Of a DNA stretch of 64,000 bases, positions 52,430 through 62,585 are shown in pieces. The stretch is taken from positions 62,001-126,000 of the forward strand of contig NZ_JAHZMO010000005.1 in the NCBI RefSeq assembly GCF_020748185.1, written 5' to 3'. Source of the DNA: Terrisporobacter petrolearius (GTDB taxonomy: Bacteria > Bacillota > Clostridia > Peptostreptococcales > Peptostreptococcaceae). The notes beneath the pieces are model-generated. The model was given only the letters and a program-made list of their open reading frames with translations. It ran no database searches and was not told the origin of the DNA. The position numbers and the translations under genes are program-made. How positions within the stretch are numbered: position 1 is the stretch's first letter; every line of letters starts with the position of its first letter.

Positions 52430-53377
52430 TTAAAGTGCTATTTTCATATCATCAATTATTTCTTCTTCTACTAAAAAGTTATATATTATTTTTACTATTT
52501 CCTTGCCTATTCTTTCTTGCGCTTCTACTGTTGAAGCTCCAAGGTGTGGCGTTGGAGAAACCATTGGATGATTAACTAATTCTAAGTTAACCTTTGGCTC
52601 TTTTTCATAAACATCTAAAGCCGCAGCTTCAACTTTTCCATTGTCTAATGCTTCAATTAAAGCATTTTCACAAACTAGTCCACCTCTAGCATGATTTATA
52701 AAGTAAACCCTGTCTTTCATCATATTGAACTCTTTTGTACTTATTAAATATCCCTGGTTTATTTCCAAAGGAATATGAATAGTTAAAAAGTCTGCATTTT
52801 TTAATACTTCTTCAAAATTGCAGAAAGTATAATCTTTACAAGATTTCATCTCTCCAAGTATATCGTAATAAATTATATTCATCCCTAAATCATAAGCCAT
52901 TTTAGCAACAGTTTTTCCTATTCTCCCAAGACCTATAATCCCAAGGGTTTTTCCAAATATCTCTGTACCAACATATTTTGTCTTGTTCCATTGGCCATCT
53001 CTCATAGTTATATTTGAAATATTTATAAATCTTGATAAAGTTATTATTTGACCTATTGTAAGCTCTGCAACAGATCTTGTGCTAGCATTAGGAGTATTGA
53101 AAACTTTGATACCCTTTTTATTTGCATATTCAACATCTATATTATCAAGTCCAACACCACTTCTAATTATTAATTTTAAAGTGTTTCCTTCACATGCTTT
53201 ATCTATAATTTCTTTTGTTATTACATTTTTTGAACGAATAACTAGTATATCTTTATCTTTTAATTTTTCCCCAAGTTCCATCCCATCGTAAAATTTATGT
53301 TCAACATCTACATTAAACTTTCTCAAGTTATTAACAGCATTTCTGCTCATTCCATCTGTTACTAATATCTTACACAT
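52430..53377 (-). CDS. serA: D-3-phosphoglycerate dehydrogenase-type 2-hydroxyacid dehydrogenase
   Basis: A 315-residue NAD-dependent dehydrogenase without ACT regulatory domain. The Rossmann motif is in LGIIGLGRIGKTVAKMA (about 140-156); RSGVGLDNIDV carries the substrate Arg region, and INHARGGLVCENAL, LDVYEKEP and SPTPHLGAST supply the Arg/Glu/His catalytic set. Next to a class V aminotransferase this is the first step of phosphorylated serine synthesis, though other 2-hydroxyacid substrates are possible for short forms. TGGAGG precedes the start. Confidence 0.85.
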   Translation of the reverse strand: MCKILVTDGMSRNAVNNLRKFNVDVEHKFYDGMELGEKLKDKDILVIRSKNVITKEIIDKACEGNTLKLIIRSGVGLDNIDVEYANKKGIKVFNTPNASTRSVAELTIGQIITLSRFINISNITMRDGQWNKTKYVGTEIFGKTLGIIGLGRIGKTVAKMAYDLGMNIIYYDILGEMKSCKDYTFCNFEEVLKNADFLTIHIPLEINQGYLISTKEFNMMKDRVYFINHARGGLVCENALIEALDNGKVEAAALDVYEKEPKVNLELVNHPMVSPTPHLGASTVEAQERIGKEIVKIIYNFLVEEEIIDDMKIAL

Positions 53378-53509
53378 AGTGTTTACCTCCAGTATTTTAC
53401 CCTTGTAATTTTTATCTCATATAAATATCAAGAACTTTCTTAATATTCAAACTAAAATTCTTAAATTATAACTTTGTACAACAAATAACACAAATTAAAT
53501 TTTCTAATA

Positions 53510-54580
53510 TTAAAATCCTAAAATTTCATTAATATTAGTTAATAATTCATTTACATCTTTTACTGTATAATCGCCCATGTGAGAAATTCTAAATGTTTTC
53601 TCCTTAAGGTCTCCATATCCATTGGCTATTAAAAAGCCTCTTTCCTGTAATTTTTTATTGAGATTTGATACACTGATTCCTTGTGTATTCTTGATAACGG
53701 TAAGGGTATTAGACAAATAATTTACATCGGTAAAAATTTGGAAGTGTTCCTGAGCCCAGTCTCTAACTAGATTTGCCATATCTTCATGACGTTTAAATCT
53801 ATTATCTAGGCCTTCATTTAAGATTTTTTTCAGTTGGAAATTTAAAGCGAACATATGTGAAAGGGAAGGTGTTGAAGGGTATTGATAATTTTTATTTTGG
53901 ATGTACTCATAGATGGCGAGTAAATCAAAATAATAACCCCGATTAGGTACTTTTTCTGCTCTCTTCTTTGCCTTTTCTGAGAAGGTGCAAAGAGACATTC
54001 CTGGTGGCAAGCCCAAAGCTTTTTGAACTGAAGTTAAACAAATATCTATGTTAGATTCATCTACTTCAATTTTCATACCACCTGCTGAACTAACAGCATC
54101 TACACAATAAACAATATCATCGTATTTTTTAACTACCTCTCCAATTTCTTTGATTGGATTAGCAATTCCACTTGAGGTCTCATTATGAGTTACCATGACC
54201 GTGTCATATTTATTCGTAGATAATACCTTATCAACCATTTCTGGCTCAATAGCTTTTCCTAATTCGACTTTAAATAAATCCGCTGGAACACCATTTAATA
54301 CGCCCACTTTATACCATCTGTCACCAAATGAACCACAGGATAGTACTGCTGCTCTCTTTAATGTACAGGAGCGAATGGAGCCTTCCATTAGGCCGCTGCC
54401 GGAGGATGTTGATAATAATATATTATTTTTTGTATAGAATAAATCTTGAATATTTTGTGTTATAGCCTCTTGTAACGCTGATGCTTCACTTCCTCTATGG
54501 CTTATAACTTGGTTTGCCATTTGTGCTAAAACATCTTCATTTACATCTATTGGTCCTGGTATGAATAGCTTTTTACTCAT
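53510..54580 (-). CDS. Class V aminotransferase acting as phosphoserine aminotransferase (SerC-like)
   Basis: A 356-residue PLP enzyme. The PLP Lys is Lys187 in CLTSVQKALGLPPG, with Asp161 in YCVDAVSSAGG binding the pyridine N; STSSGSGLMEGSIRS contacts the phosphate. This is the alanine-glyoxylate/serine-pyruvate type fold rather than classic SerC, but such enzymes replace SerC in Clostridia and the gene precedes serA. AAGGAGG precedes the ATG and the promoter at 54705-54733 is strong. It is the first gene of the three-gene operon. Confidence 0.82.
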   Translation of the reverse strand: MSKKLFIPGPIDVNEDVLAQMANQVISHRGSEASALQEAITQNIQDLFYTKNNILLSTSSGSGLMEGSIRSCTLKRAAVLSCGSFGDRWYKVGVLNGVPADLFKVELGKAIEPEMVDKVLSTNKYDTVMVTHNETSSGIANPIKEIGEVVKKYDDIVYCVDAVSSAGGMKIEVDESNIDICLTSVQKALGLPPGMSLCTFSEKAKKRAEKVPNRGYYFDLLAIYEYIQNKNYQYPSTPSLSHMFALNFQLKKILNEGLDNRFKRHEDMANLVRDWAQEHFQIFTDVNYLSNTLTVIKNTQGISVSNLNKKLQERGFLIANGYGDLKEKTFRISHMGDYTVKDVNELLTNINEILGF

Positions 54581-54704
54581 AATTTTGCCTCCTTTCTTAA
54601 TTATTAAAATAAATTAATTATTATTATAACCATATTTTCAAAAATAACATTATAAATTATTATATTTTCTTTTTTTAATTTTATGATTATTTTAATTAAT
54701 ATTT

Positions 54705-54733
54705 ATACTATGCATTTTGATAATATTTGTCAA
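54705..54733 (-). promoter_or_regulatory. Promoter of the serine-type operon
   Basis: A perfect -35 TTGACA (54733-54728), 17-base spacer, -10 TAGTAT (54710-54705) on the minus strand, about 125 bases before the aminotransferase start. I saw no T-box in the leader. Confidence 0.65.
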
Positions 54734-54765
54734 TAAAAAAAATCATTTTGTACATAATTTTTTTT

Positions 54766-55914
54766 TTATTCAATCTTATTAAATAGAATATTTTTCTTCC
54801 TAATTCTTTCATTTATTGCCTTTGATGATAACTCATAAACTACGCTAGTAAGAGGCATTCCAAGTATCATACCCACTACACCAAATAAGTTTCCACCTAC
54901 AACAATAGCTAACAATATCCATAAAGGAGAAAGACCTAAAGAATTTCCGACTACAAAAGGATAAACAAATTTTCCATCTAATTGTTGAATTGTAAATACT
55001 AAAACTAAAAACAATAAAACTGATGTTGGTTTTACCATTAAAATTATAAATGCAGATATAGCAATACCTACATAAGTCCCAAATATAGGAATGAAATTTA
55101 AAATAGGTATCATTATGCTTATTAATAGGGCAAAAGGTATTTTAACTAAGGAAAACACTATGAAAAATGCTGTTCCTAGTATTAATCCATCCATTGATTG
55201 ACCTAATATAAATTTAGAAAATTTATTATTTGTTAACTTTAATATGTACATTATTCTTTCACATTTTTTTTCATTTAAAAATGCATATATAAGCTTTTTA
55301 AATTGTAAAATTAACTTTTCTTTACTAATCAATATGTATATGGATATTATTATTCCCAAAAATAAATTCATAAAGAAATTTGTTATTCCTATAGTGAAAT
55401 TAAAAATATTAGAAATAAACATATTAATAAAATTCTGAACAAAAGTTAAGAATTTTTGTATCATAGATTGTATATCAAAAGATGTATTTTTTAACATTTC
55501 TAAATCATTTACTCTACTCATTATTTCACTTTGTAAACTACTTATATAACTAGGTATGCCATTAGTCAAAACTCTTAAACTATCAGCTAAATGAGGTACT
55601 ATGTAACTAATAAATACCCACATTAAAACCACTACTATTACAAGTGTAGATACTAGAGATATAGCTCTTGAAAACTTTGATAACTTTCTATTATTTTTGC
55701 ATAAAGGCTTAACAATTTTATCTTCAATAAGTTTCATTGGTAAATTTATTAAAAAAGCAATTACTCCACCTATTATAAATGGCTTAAATGCTATTGTTAG
55801 TTTACTAAATAAATTTGGTATTAGTGTTGGTTTTAGTATAAATAAGAGAAAAATCATTATATATGTAGATATTATAAGTTGATTTTTTAATTTTAAATCT
55901 TTTAGTTTATTCAT
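54766..55914 (-). CDS. AI-2E family (PF01594) transporter
   Basis: A 382-residue membrane protein with about seven or eight hydrophobic segments. LLISIMIPILNFIPIFGTYVGIAISAFIIL and QQLDGKFVYPFVVGNSLGLSPLWILLAIVVGGNLFGVVGMILGMPL are the conserved family blocks. Members include Na+/H+ antiporters and the disputed AI-2 exporter TqsA; substrate unknown. Start 55914 (MNKLKDL) is chosen from GGAGG eight bases upstream. Confidence 0.88.
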   Translation of the reverse strand: MNKLKDLKLKNQLIISTYIMIFLLFILKPTLIPNLFSKLTIAFKPFIIGGVIAFLINLPMKLIEDKIVKPLCKNNRKLSKFSRAISLVSTLVIVVVLMWVFISYIVPHLADSLRVLTNGIPSYISSLQSEIMSRVNDLEMLKNTSFDIQSMIQKFLTFVQNFINMFISNIFNFTIGITNFFMNLFLGIIISIYILISKEKLILQFKKLIYAFLNEKKCERIMYILKLTNNKFSKFILGQSMDGLILGTAFFIVFSLVKIPFALLISIMIPILNFIPIFGTYVGIAISAFIILMVKPTSVLLFLVLVFTIQQLDGKFVYPFVVGNSLGLSPLWILLAIVVGGNLFGVVGMILGMPLTSVVYELSSKAINERIRKKNILFNKIE

Positions 55915-56263
55915 TCTTATGTCCTCCAAAAAATATATATTATACTTATTATTTATATATTTCAATTTTAATTACGTATTGTTTCCTATAAATAGATTGT
56001 ACCTCTATCTAAGAAAAATAACCATATTTTGTATAACTTTATCTGTTTTTATATAAATACTTAAATAACACTCATAACAACTTTTTAGGTAAAGTATTTT
56101 AATCGGCTTCTATATTCTATACCGATAAATAAATACGCCATGTGTATATATGCGATTACGTAATGAGTTTTTATAACTTGATACATATTGTAATACTGTA
56201 TAAAACTAAAGGTAGTAACATTTTTGTTCCCCCCTTTTTATCAAAAGTATTTGCACATAAAAA
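55915..56263. other. Intergenic region between the AI-2E gene and the ftsH terminator
   Basis: About 350 bases, AT-rich, holding the AI-2E gene promoter on its left side. AATCGG (56101-56106) and CCGAT (56120-56126 region) form a weak inverted repeat. No gene with a ribosome binding site or RNA motif is evident. Confidence 0.4.
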
Positions 56264-56287
56264 AGCACCAACTTTTAAATTGGTGCT
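56264..56287. terminator. Terminator after ftsH
   Basis: AGCACCAA (56264-56271) and TTGGTGCT (56280-56287) form an 8-base stem with an 8-base loop; the minus-strand product runs into a U-rich stretch. Confidence 0.8.
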
Positions 56288-56310
56288 AAAAATACTTACT
56301 AATATTAAAT

Positions 56311-58332
56311 TTACTTTTCTTCATCCTCAGTAGAATTAGAATCATCTACTTCAGTATTTCCATCTACCCTTTCAATTTCTTTTTCAATACGTTTTTGTTG
56401 TTCTTGTGCTCTTTTTTCCTGCTCTTTAATTGCTTCAAGCTCAACTCTTTCTACTTCTTTTTTAGCTGCTTCTTTAGCATCATGTTCTTCCTTTACTTCT
56501 GCCACAGATTTTCCGTTTAAGATCTCCATAAACTCTTCACCTGTTATAGTTTCTTTTTCTAATAAGAAGTCTGATAGCTCATGTAGTTTATCAATATTTT
56601 CTTCTAATATTTTTCTAGCTTTATCATGAGCTGATTTTATTATACTTAATACTTCTTTATCAATCTTAGCAGATGCTTCTGGTGAACACATAAGAGATGC
56701 ATCTCCACCTAAATATTGATTGTTTATTGTTTCAAGAGCCATCATATCAAACTCTTCACTCATACCGTAACGAGTGACCATAGCTCTTGCTATTCTTGTG
56801 GCTTGTTCTATATCATTAGACGCACCTGTTGTGAAAGAATTAAATATTATTTCTTCTGCAGCACGACCGCCTGTAAAGGTCGCTATTTTGTTGAAAGCTT
56901 CTTCCTTAGACATAAGTACTCTTTCGCCTTCTTCAACCTGCATAGTGTATCCTAGAGCCCCAGATGTACGAGGTATAATCGTAATCTTGTGCACTGGTGC
57001 AGATTCTGTTTGTTTAGCTGCAACTAATGCATGACCTATTTCATGATAAGCTACTATTTTCTTTTCTCTTGGAGAGATTACAGCTGCTTTTCTTTGGTAT
57101 CCTGCTATTATTACTTCTACTGATTCTTCTAAATCTGCTTGAGTTGCTTTGTGTCTTCCAAGTCTAACAGCTCTAAGTGCTGCTTCATTAACTATATTTG
57201 CAAGTTCTGCACCACTAGCTCCAGCAGTTGCTCTTGCTATTCCATTAAAGTCAACATCTTCATCCATTTTAACATTTTTTGCATGAACTTTTAGTATGTC
57301 TTCACGACCTTTTAAATCTGGAAGTTCTACTGGTACTCTTCTGTCAAAACGACCTGGTCTAAGTAGGGCTTTGTCAAGAGATTCTGGTCTATTAGTTGCT
57401 GCAAGTATTACAACACCTTTTTTGCCATCAAATCCATCCATTTCAGTAAGTAATTGGTTAAGAGTTTGCTCTCTCTCGTCATTACCACCCATTCCGCCAC
57501 CATCACGTTTTTTACCTATAGTATCGATTTCGTCTATAAATACGATACATGGAGCTTTTTCTTGAGCTTGCTTAAATAAATCTCTAACTTTTGCAGCGCC
57601 CATACCAACAAACATTTCCACAAACTCAGATCCTGAGATTGAGAAGAATGGTACTTTTGCTTCCCCTGCAACTGCCTTAGCAAGTAAAGTTTTACCTGTA
57701 CCTGGAGGTCCAACAAGTAAGGCTCCTTTTGGCATAGATGCACCTATTTTTTCGTACTTTTTAGGATTGTGTAGGAAGTCAACTATTTCAGTTAATGACT
57801 CTTTTGCTTCATCTTGCCCTGCCACATCTGCAAAAGTTTTACCAGTTTGTGCTTCTACATATATTTTGGCATTACTCTTACCAAACTGCATAGGACCGCC
57901 TTTTCCACCCATTCTACCTGTCATTTTTCTCATCATAAAGTTTAATAAAGCAATCATTAAAATTGTTGGTAACACCCAATAAAGAATAAACTCTACAATT
58001 GGTGAGTCTTCTTTTGGTATGCTTTTACCAAATTTAACATCTGCTTTATATAAACGTTCAACTAAATCAGAGTCATTTACTTGCCCAGTTATATAAACTT
58101 TATCTTTATCTGCTTTTGTTTTGAAAGTTATTTGTTTTGAACCTTCGATATCTACTTGGTTTACTTTTCCTTCATCCACCATTGTAAGGAATGTTCCGTA
58201 GTCTACTTCTTTCACTTGCCCGCTCATATTATATAGCGATGGAAATATAAAAGAATTAAGTGCTACGAGTAAAAGAAGTATTATCCCATAATAATATAAC
58301 CATGATTTTTTTTGAGGTTTTTTCTCTTTCAT
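56311..58332 (-). CDS. ftsH: ATP-dependent zinc metalloprotease FtsH
   Basis: A 673-residue membrane AAA+ protease. Two N-terminal transmembrane segments (about 12-32 and 113-135) flank a small external domain; AAA motifs are GPPGTGKT (208-215), Walker [10 protein letters not shown] and second region of homology RPGRFDRR. The zinc site is HEIGH in AYHEIGHAL (about 430) with the third ligand Asp downstream. The tail (about 610-673) is an acidic/basic coiled coil. It degrades misfolded and regulatory membrane proteins. Strong promoter at 58440-58468. Confidence 0.98.
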   Translation of the reverse strand: MKEKKPQKKSWLYYYGIILLLLVALNSFIFPSLYNMSGQVKEVDYGTFLTMVDEGKVNQVDIEGSKQITFKTKADKDKVYITGQVNDSDLVERLYKADVKFGKSIPKEDSPIVEFILYWVLPTILMIALLNFMMRKMTGRMGGKGGPMQFGKSNAKIYVEAQTGKTFADVAGQDEAKESLTEIVDFLHNPKKYEKIGASMPKGALLVGPPGTGKTLLAKAVAGEAKVPFFSISGSEFVEMFVGMGAAKVRDLFKQAQEKAPCIVFIDEIDTIGKKRDGGGMGGNDEREQTLNQLLTEMDGFDGKKGVVILAATNRPESLDKALLRPGRFDRRVPVELPDLKGREDILKVHAKNVKMDEDVDFNGIARATAGASGAELANIVNEAALRAVRLGRHKATQADLEESVEVIIAGYQRKAAVISPREKKIVAYHEIGHALVAAKQTESAPVHKITIIPRTSGALGYTMQVEEGERVLMSKEEAFNKIATFTGGRAAEEIIFNSFTTGASNDIEQATRIARAMVTRYGMSEEFDMMALETINNQYLGGDASLMCSPEASAKIDKEVLSIIKSAHDKARKILEENIDKLHELSDFLLEKETITGEEFMEILNGKSVAEVKEEHDAKEAAKKEVERVELEAIKEQEKRAQEQQKRIEKEIERVDGNTEVDDSNSTEDEEK

Positions 58333-58439
58333 AAGATATCTCCTAGATAATTATTCTGTATTTATTACTATATATACCCATCATATATGTCTTAAACATT
58401 AAATATAATGTTATAAAGCTATAAAATGACTTATATAAG

Positions 58440-58468
58440 ATAGTAAAATTAATAAGGTATTTTGTCAA
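58440..58468 (-). promoter_or_regulatory. Promoter of ftsH
   Basis: A perfect -35 TTGACA (58468-58463), 17-base spacer, -10 TACTAT (58445-58440) on the minus strand. The ftsH start is about 108 bases downstream. Confidence 0.7.
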
Positions 58469-58599
58469 TGTTTCTGATACTATATTTTTATGTTTATATT
58501 GATTTTGTGTATTTTTCACATTTTTTATAATAAATAATTATATAGTGTTAGTATGAATTTATTGTGAATTATTATTATATAAATATTAGGAGGAACAAT

Positions 58600-59475
58600 A
58601 TGTTAGATTTTACAAAAGAATTTAACGAAGTTAAGATTATACCAGCCCTATTTTGGTATGTTCTCACTATGATCATTGTAATTTTAGGAGCTTTTATTAT
58701 TTACTTTACTAATGATATTAATTTAATAGACAATGATAATTTATTATCTTTAATATCTACAAGTTTATTTATACTTGTACTTTTGTACAAATTTAGAGTT
58801 AATAAAAATAAGTTACAATTAATGATTAAAGATTATTTTAAAAAAGTAAATATAAGAGAACTAGGTAGCGTTATTGCTACTCAACTATGTCTTTCTATGG
58901 GTATTAGTTTATTATCAATTGGCATCGTTTATTTTACTTTTCCAAATATGTTAAATGAACTTCTGTCTGAGTCATCTGTATCAGAAGTTTCTACTTATAC
59001 TGGTTTATCTATATCCATGCTAATTACTGTTGTTGGTGCTCCTATTATGGAAGAATTATTTTTTAGAGCTATTATTTTTAAAAGAATTAGCAGAAAGTTT
59101 AATATTTACATAGGAATGGCTATCTCTTCTTTGGTATTTGGACTTTTACATATTGAATTAGCTGTAATTGGTGCTTTTGTTTTCGGGATTGCTTGTTGTA
59201 TTTTATACATAAAATATAAAAATATACTAATTCCAATGACTGTTCATTTTTTTAATAATTTAGTTGCATTTTTACCTCAACTAAATATTCATTCAGCCAC
59301 TAATACTACTCCATTAACTAATACAGATGCCATGGTTTCTTTATTATTTGGCTCAGTATTATTTGTTGTAGGAATGTTCTTCTTTATTAAGTTTATACTT
59401 AAAAATAAAAAACATCTCCGTGGAGGATTTGCTCCTAAAATTAATACAGGATTTATAGTAGAAAGTAAAAATTAA
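58600..59475 (+). CDS. CPBP family intramembrane metalloprotease
   Basis: A 291-residue membrane protein with about eight hydrophobic segments. The glutamic-type motifs are present: EELFFRA (Glu-Glu-x3-Arg), FGLLHIE (Phe-x3-His) and MTVHFFNN (His with Asn). The family includes CAAX prenyl-protease relatives and bacteriocin immunity proteins; the substrate is unknown. Start 58600 (MLDFTKEF) is set by AGGAGG six bases upstream. Divergent from ftsH. Confidence 0.9.
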   Translation: MLDFTKEFNEVKIIPALFWYVLTMIIVILGAFIIYFTNDINLIDNDNLLSLISTSLFILVLLYKFRVNKNKLQLMIKDYFKKVNIRELGSVIATQLCLSMGISLLSIGIVYFTFPNMLNELLSESSVSEVSTYTGLSISMLITVVGAPIMEELFFRAIIFKRISRKFNIYIGMAISSLVFGLLHIELAVIGAFVFGIACCILYIKYKNILIPMTVHFFNNLVAFLPQLNIHSATNTTPLTNTDAMVSLLFGSVLFVVGMFFFIKFILKNKKHLRGGFAPKINTGFIVESKN

Positions 59476-59487
59476 AATTGCAAAATA

Positions 59488-59516
59488 AAAGCCATGCTAA
59501 TTCATAGTATGGCTTT
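59488..59516. terminator. Terminator between the CPBP and PHP genes
   Basis: AAAGCCATGCTA (59488-59499) and TAGTATGGCTTT (59505-59516) pair over 12 bases with one G:U and a 5-base loop between two convergent genes. Confidence 0.75.
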
Positions 59517-59538
59517 AGTTAAAATTTATATTTTAATT

Positions 59539-60252
59539 TTATAATTTAAAAAATTTTAATATCTCATCTTCATGATAATTGATAACTAATTCTTTTGGAA
59601 AATCAACCTCATCAAGTAACTTTTCTGCATTATCAAAAATACCAACTTGATAGCAAATATGAGCATCGCTTCCTAAAATAATCTTTACCTGATGTTCTTT
59701 ACATAAATTAAGTAGCTCTATATAATTTTCACGAGCATTTGGTCTAAATGACTCTGAATTTAGTGATGAATTATTTACCTCTAATAATATATTCTTTTCC
59801 TTTGCTTTTTTAACAATAGCTTCATAATCTAATAAATATCTTCCATCATCTGGATGACCTATAATCTTTACTAACTCATGGTCCATAGCATTTAATGTTG
59901 CTCTAGTATTTTCTTCTTTTGTTCCAGGCTCCAAACATACTGTGTGAAGGCTTGCTATTATATAGTCTAAACCTTTTATATACTTATCAATTTCAACATC
60001 AATTTTTCCATCATAATCTATAACGTTAGCTTCCATTCCTTTAAGAATTCTAACACCGTCTATTTCTCTCGGTAATACTTTTAAATTTTGAAAGTAAAAT
60101 AGATGAGGCCCACCTGGCATATTTATGCCATGATCAGATAAACCATAGTATTTTAAACCGTTTATTTTGGCATATTCTATGTTTTCTTTCACTGTGCTAT
60201 ATGCATGCCCACTAGATATAGCATGAGTGTGTAAATCAATTATACCCTTCAT
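59539..60252 (-). CDS. PHP domain phosphoesterase (YcdX-like)
   Basis: A 237-residue cytosolic metallophosphatase. Metal ligands appear in order: DLHTHAISSGHAYST, GLSDHG, EANVI, HTVCLEP, GHPDDGRY, NNSSLN and GSDAHIC. The pattern and length match YcdX-type PHP phosphatases with a trinuclear zinc site. The substrate is unknown. Start 60252 (MKGIIDLH) uses GGAG nine bases upstream; ATG 60285 is upstream of that site. Confidence 0.9.
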   Translation of the reverse strand: MKGIIDLHTHAISSGHAYSTVKENIEYAKINGLKYYGLSDHGINMPGGPHLFYFQNLKVLPREIDGVRILKGMEANVIDYDGKIDVEIDKYIKGLDYIIASLHTVCLEPGTKEENTRATLNAMDHELVKIIGHPDDGRYLLDYEAIVKKAKEKNILLEVNNSSLNSESFRPNARENYIELLNLCKEHQVKIILGSDAHICYQVGIFDNAEKLLDEVDFPKELVINYHEDEILKFFKL

Positions 60253-60292
60253 TTCCGTCTTCTCCTTCATTGCAAAATTTATCATATGTTAA

Positions 60293-60320
60293 AAGCCATA
60301 TAGCTTTTGCAATATGGCTT
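60293..60320. terminator. Terminator after the S1-domain gene
   Basis: AAGCCATAT (60293-60301) and ATATGGCTT (60312-60320) form a 9-base stem between the S1 gene stop and the PHP gene start on the same strand. Confidence 0.6.
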
Positions 60321-60337
60321 AAGTGTGTTTATTATTA

Positions 60338-61600
60338 TTATTGATTATCTAGCTTTCCTTTTAATAAATCACCTATAGTTGATCCTAAGCCTTCTTCTTT
60401 GTTTAAGAATTCACTGTAATCTTCTTCTGGCTCTTTATTAACGTCTTTTATAGATACAGACATTCTCTTGTGAGATGGATCGAAAGTTAATACTCTAACT
60501 GTTACTTCATCTCCAGGATTTACAACACTACTTACATTTGCAACTCTTTCTTCTTTTAAGTGAGATATTGGCAAGTATGCTTCTACGCCTTCTTTTATTT
60601 CAACAAAAGCACCTCTGTCTATTATTCTAACAACTTTTCCAGTTATTATATCGTCAACATTTACTTCTTTAGCTATTAAATCCCATGGATCATTGTTTAT
60701 GTCTTTTAATGCTAAGCCAATTCTTCCTGTTTCTTTGTTTGCATCTAATATATAAACATCAACTTCTTGTCCAACTTGTAGCACGTCTTCTACAGATTCT
60801 ACTCTCTTCCAAGATAAGTTGTTTATATGAGCTAAACCTTCAACTCCACCTAAATCGATGAAAGCTCCGTAACTTACTATATTAGTTACTTTCCCGTGTC
60901 TTTTTTGTCCAACTTCTAAAGAATCAACTAAAGCATCTTTCTCTGCTTTAACTCTAGCTTTTTCTGCAGCTCTTTCTTCTCTCGCTTTTTGTCTTTGTTC
61001 TTCTCTTTCAGCTTGAATTCTTTCTTTTCTAACTTTTCTTTCTTGATCTAAACGTTCTTGTAATACTTCTCTATGTGAACCTACTATTTTATTAGCTTTT
61101 TCGTTGAATTCTATTATATAAACTTCTAAATTAGCATCTTTATATTCTTTTGTATCACTTACAAACTTAGTATTTAATTGAGATATTGGTATGAATATTT
61201 CAACTGATTTGTATGCAGCAAATACCCCTCTTTGTATAGTTTTCACTACATTTGTAGTTAATATTTTATGTTCCGCATGTGCATTTTCCAATTCTTTTTT
61301 ATCAGCTACCATATCTAATCTTAATTTAGATAGTTTTAATGTGCAGTCTTTTTCTGATACTTTAGTTATAATAGCAGATATTTCATCTCCAACTTTATAT
61401 ACATCAGATATTTCTTGATTTTTTTGTAAGTTTAATTCACTTACTGGGATTACTCCGTCAAAACCTATATTAAGTCCTACAGTTACTTCATCATTATTTA
61501 TTTTAGTTATAGTTCCTGCTATAGTTTCTCCAACTTTTATTGAACTAAGTAGTTGTTCTTGTTGGTCTAGCAGTTCTTGCATAGATAATTCTTTAGTCAT
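60338..61600 (-). CDS. S1 RNA-binding domain protein (ribosomal protein S1 homologue)
   Basis: A 420-residue protein with four S1 domains: residues about 21-95, 112-180 (degenerate), 229-302 (GKVTNIVSYGAFIDLGGVEGLAHI) and 318-392 (GKVVRIIDRGAFVEIKEGVEAYLPI). A highly charged helical insert (about 180-226, rich in Arg, Glu, Gln and Ala) separates domains 2 and 3. Four-domain S1 proteins of Firmicutes bind mRNA at the ribosome or act in RNA turnover; classic Gram-negative S1 has six domains. Start 61600 (MTKELSM) uses AAAGGA nine bases upstream. Confidence 0.88.
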   Translation of the reverse strand: MTKELSMQELLDQQEQLLSSIKVGETIAGTITKINNDEVTVGLNIGFDGVIPVSELNLQKNQEISDVYKVGDEISAIITKVSEKDCTLKLSKLRLDMVADKKELENAHAEHKILTTNVVKTIQRGVFAAYKSVEIFIPISQLNTKFVSDTKEYKDANLEVYIIEFNEKANKIVGSHREVLQERLDQERKVRKERIQAEREEQRQKAREERAAEKARVKAEKDALVDSLEVGQKRHGKVTNIVSYGAFIDLGGVEGLAHINNLSWKRVESVEDVLQVGQEVDVYILDANKETGRIGLALKDINNDPWDLIAKEVNVDDIITGKVVRIIDRGAFVEIKEGVEAYLPISHLKEERVANVSSVVNPGDEVTVRVLTFDPSHKRMSVSIKDVNKEPEEDYSEFLNKEEGLGSTIGDLLKGKLDNQ

Positions 61601-61639
61601 TATTCTACATCCTTTCACCTAATAATCTTACTTTTTTAT

Positions 61640-61648
61640 ATTATACCA
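61640..61648 (-). promoter_or_regulatory. Extended -10 promoter of the S1-domain gene
   Basis: The minus strand reads TGGTATAAT (61648-61640), an extended -10 box. A -35 at the usual distance (ATAAGT) is poor, as often with extended -10 promoters. Confidence 0.45.
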
Positions 61649-61807
61649 TTAAAATTTCAAATACTTATAGATTTATACAATATTTTGTCAGTATTTTTCA
61701 ATTATTTTCAAAATATTTTGCTTTACAATAGTATCTTAACTTCATTTAGTAAATTTATCAATTATATTGTTGTAATTTTCACGTATTTTAGTAGCTTTAC
61801 CTTCTTT

Positions 61808-62503
61808 TTATAAAATTACTTTTACAGGGTTATTAAGTGTTATATTATCAATTTCTACTTTTGAATCGTAAGCTAGAACTTTAACTCCTTTTTCATCTGC
61901 TTCTTTCAGCGCATCCCCAAATTCTTTGTGCATATCTACATTGGGAGTGAAATAAAGTACATCCTCCATTTGAATAACAAGAATTATGTAGGCTAAATAA
62001 CCTTCCTCCTTAGCTTTTATTAACTCTTTAACGTGTTTGACTCCTCTTTCTGTCTTTGCATCTGGAAATTTTACTACACCATCTATTTCTAGCGTGCATC
62101 CCTTAACTTCTATAAATGCTTTTTTAGTATTTCCTTCTACATAAACATCAAATCTAGAATTACCGTATGTTTTTTCTGGTTTTATTAAAGTTATTTCTTC
62201 ATCGAATCCTGGCAATATTAATGATTTACCTTCTAGAGCTTCATAAACCATTTTATTAGTTACTTGAGAGTCCATATTAATTAGTCTATCACCTTTTTTA
62301 ACTGCTATCAGAGAATATTTTGTTGCTCTAGCAGGATTATTACTTTTTTCTAAATATACTTCATATCCAGGTACTAATAGCTCTTTACATTTACCTGTAT
62401 TTTTCACATGAATTTTTTCAACTTCCCCATTTATATCGCAATAAGCTACAAATCTGTTAGGTCTTTCTATAAACTTAGCTTTTATCATATTATTATATTT
62501 CAT
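61808..62503 (-). CDS. sfsA: SfsA family protein (sugar fermentation stimulation / DNA nuclease)
   Basis: A 231-residue protein with the SfsA signature: FIERPNRFVAYCDINGE at the start, HVKNTGKCKELLVPGYEVYLEKS, and the PD-(D/E)xK nuclease region FDVYVEGNTKKAFIEVKGCTLEIDGVVKFPDAKTERGVKHVKELI, where Asp, Glu and Lys (AFIEVKG) are the active site. The family has an OB-fold DNA-binding domain plus a nuclease; the name reflects an old E. coli phenotype. TAGGAG precedes the ATG. Confidence 0.95.
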   Translation of the reverse strand: MKYNNMIKAKFIERPNRFVAYCDINGEVEKIHVKNTGKCKELLVPGYEVYLEKSNNPARATKYSLIAVKKGDRLINMDSQVTNKMVYEALEGKSLILPGFDEEITLIKPEKTYGNSRFDVYVEGNTKKAFIEVKGCTLEIDGVVKFPDAKTERGVKHVKELIKAKEEGYLAYIILVIQMEDVLYFTPNVDMHKEFGDALKEADEKGVKVLAYDSKVEIDNITLNNPVKVIL

Positions 62504-62585
62504 TTTATTCTCCTATTTACTCATTGACTTATGCTTAAAAATATTATACCCATTCTTTAAATATTAAAATTATTTTTAATCTTTA

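Noticed and set aside
54581-54765. T-box leader for the serine-type operon
   Set aside because: No T-box sequence and no terminator/antiterminator pair; only a sigma-A promoter is seen.
56142-56333. 63-codon plus-strand frame before the ftsH terminator
   Set aside because: No ribosome binding site; it runs through the terminator into the antisense of ftsH.
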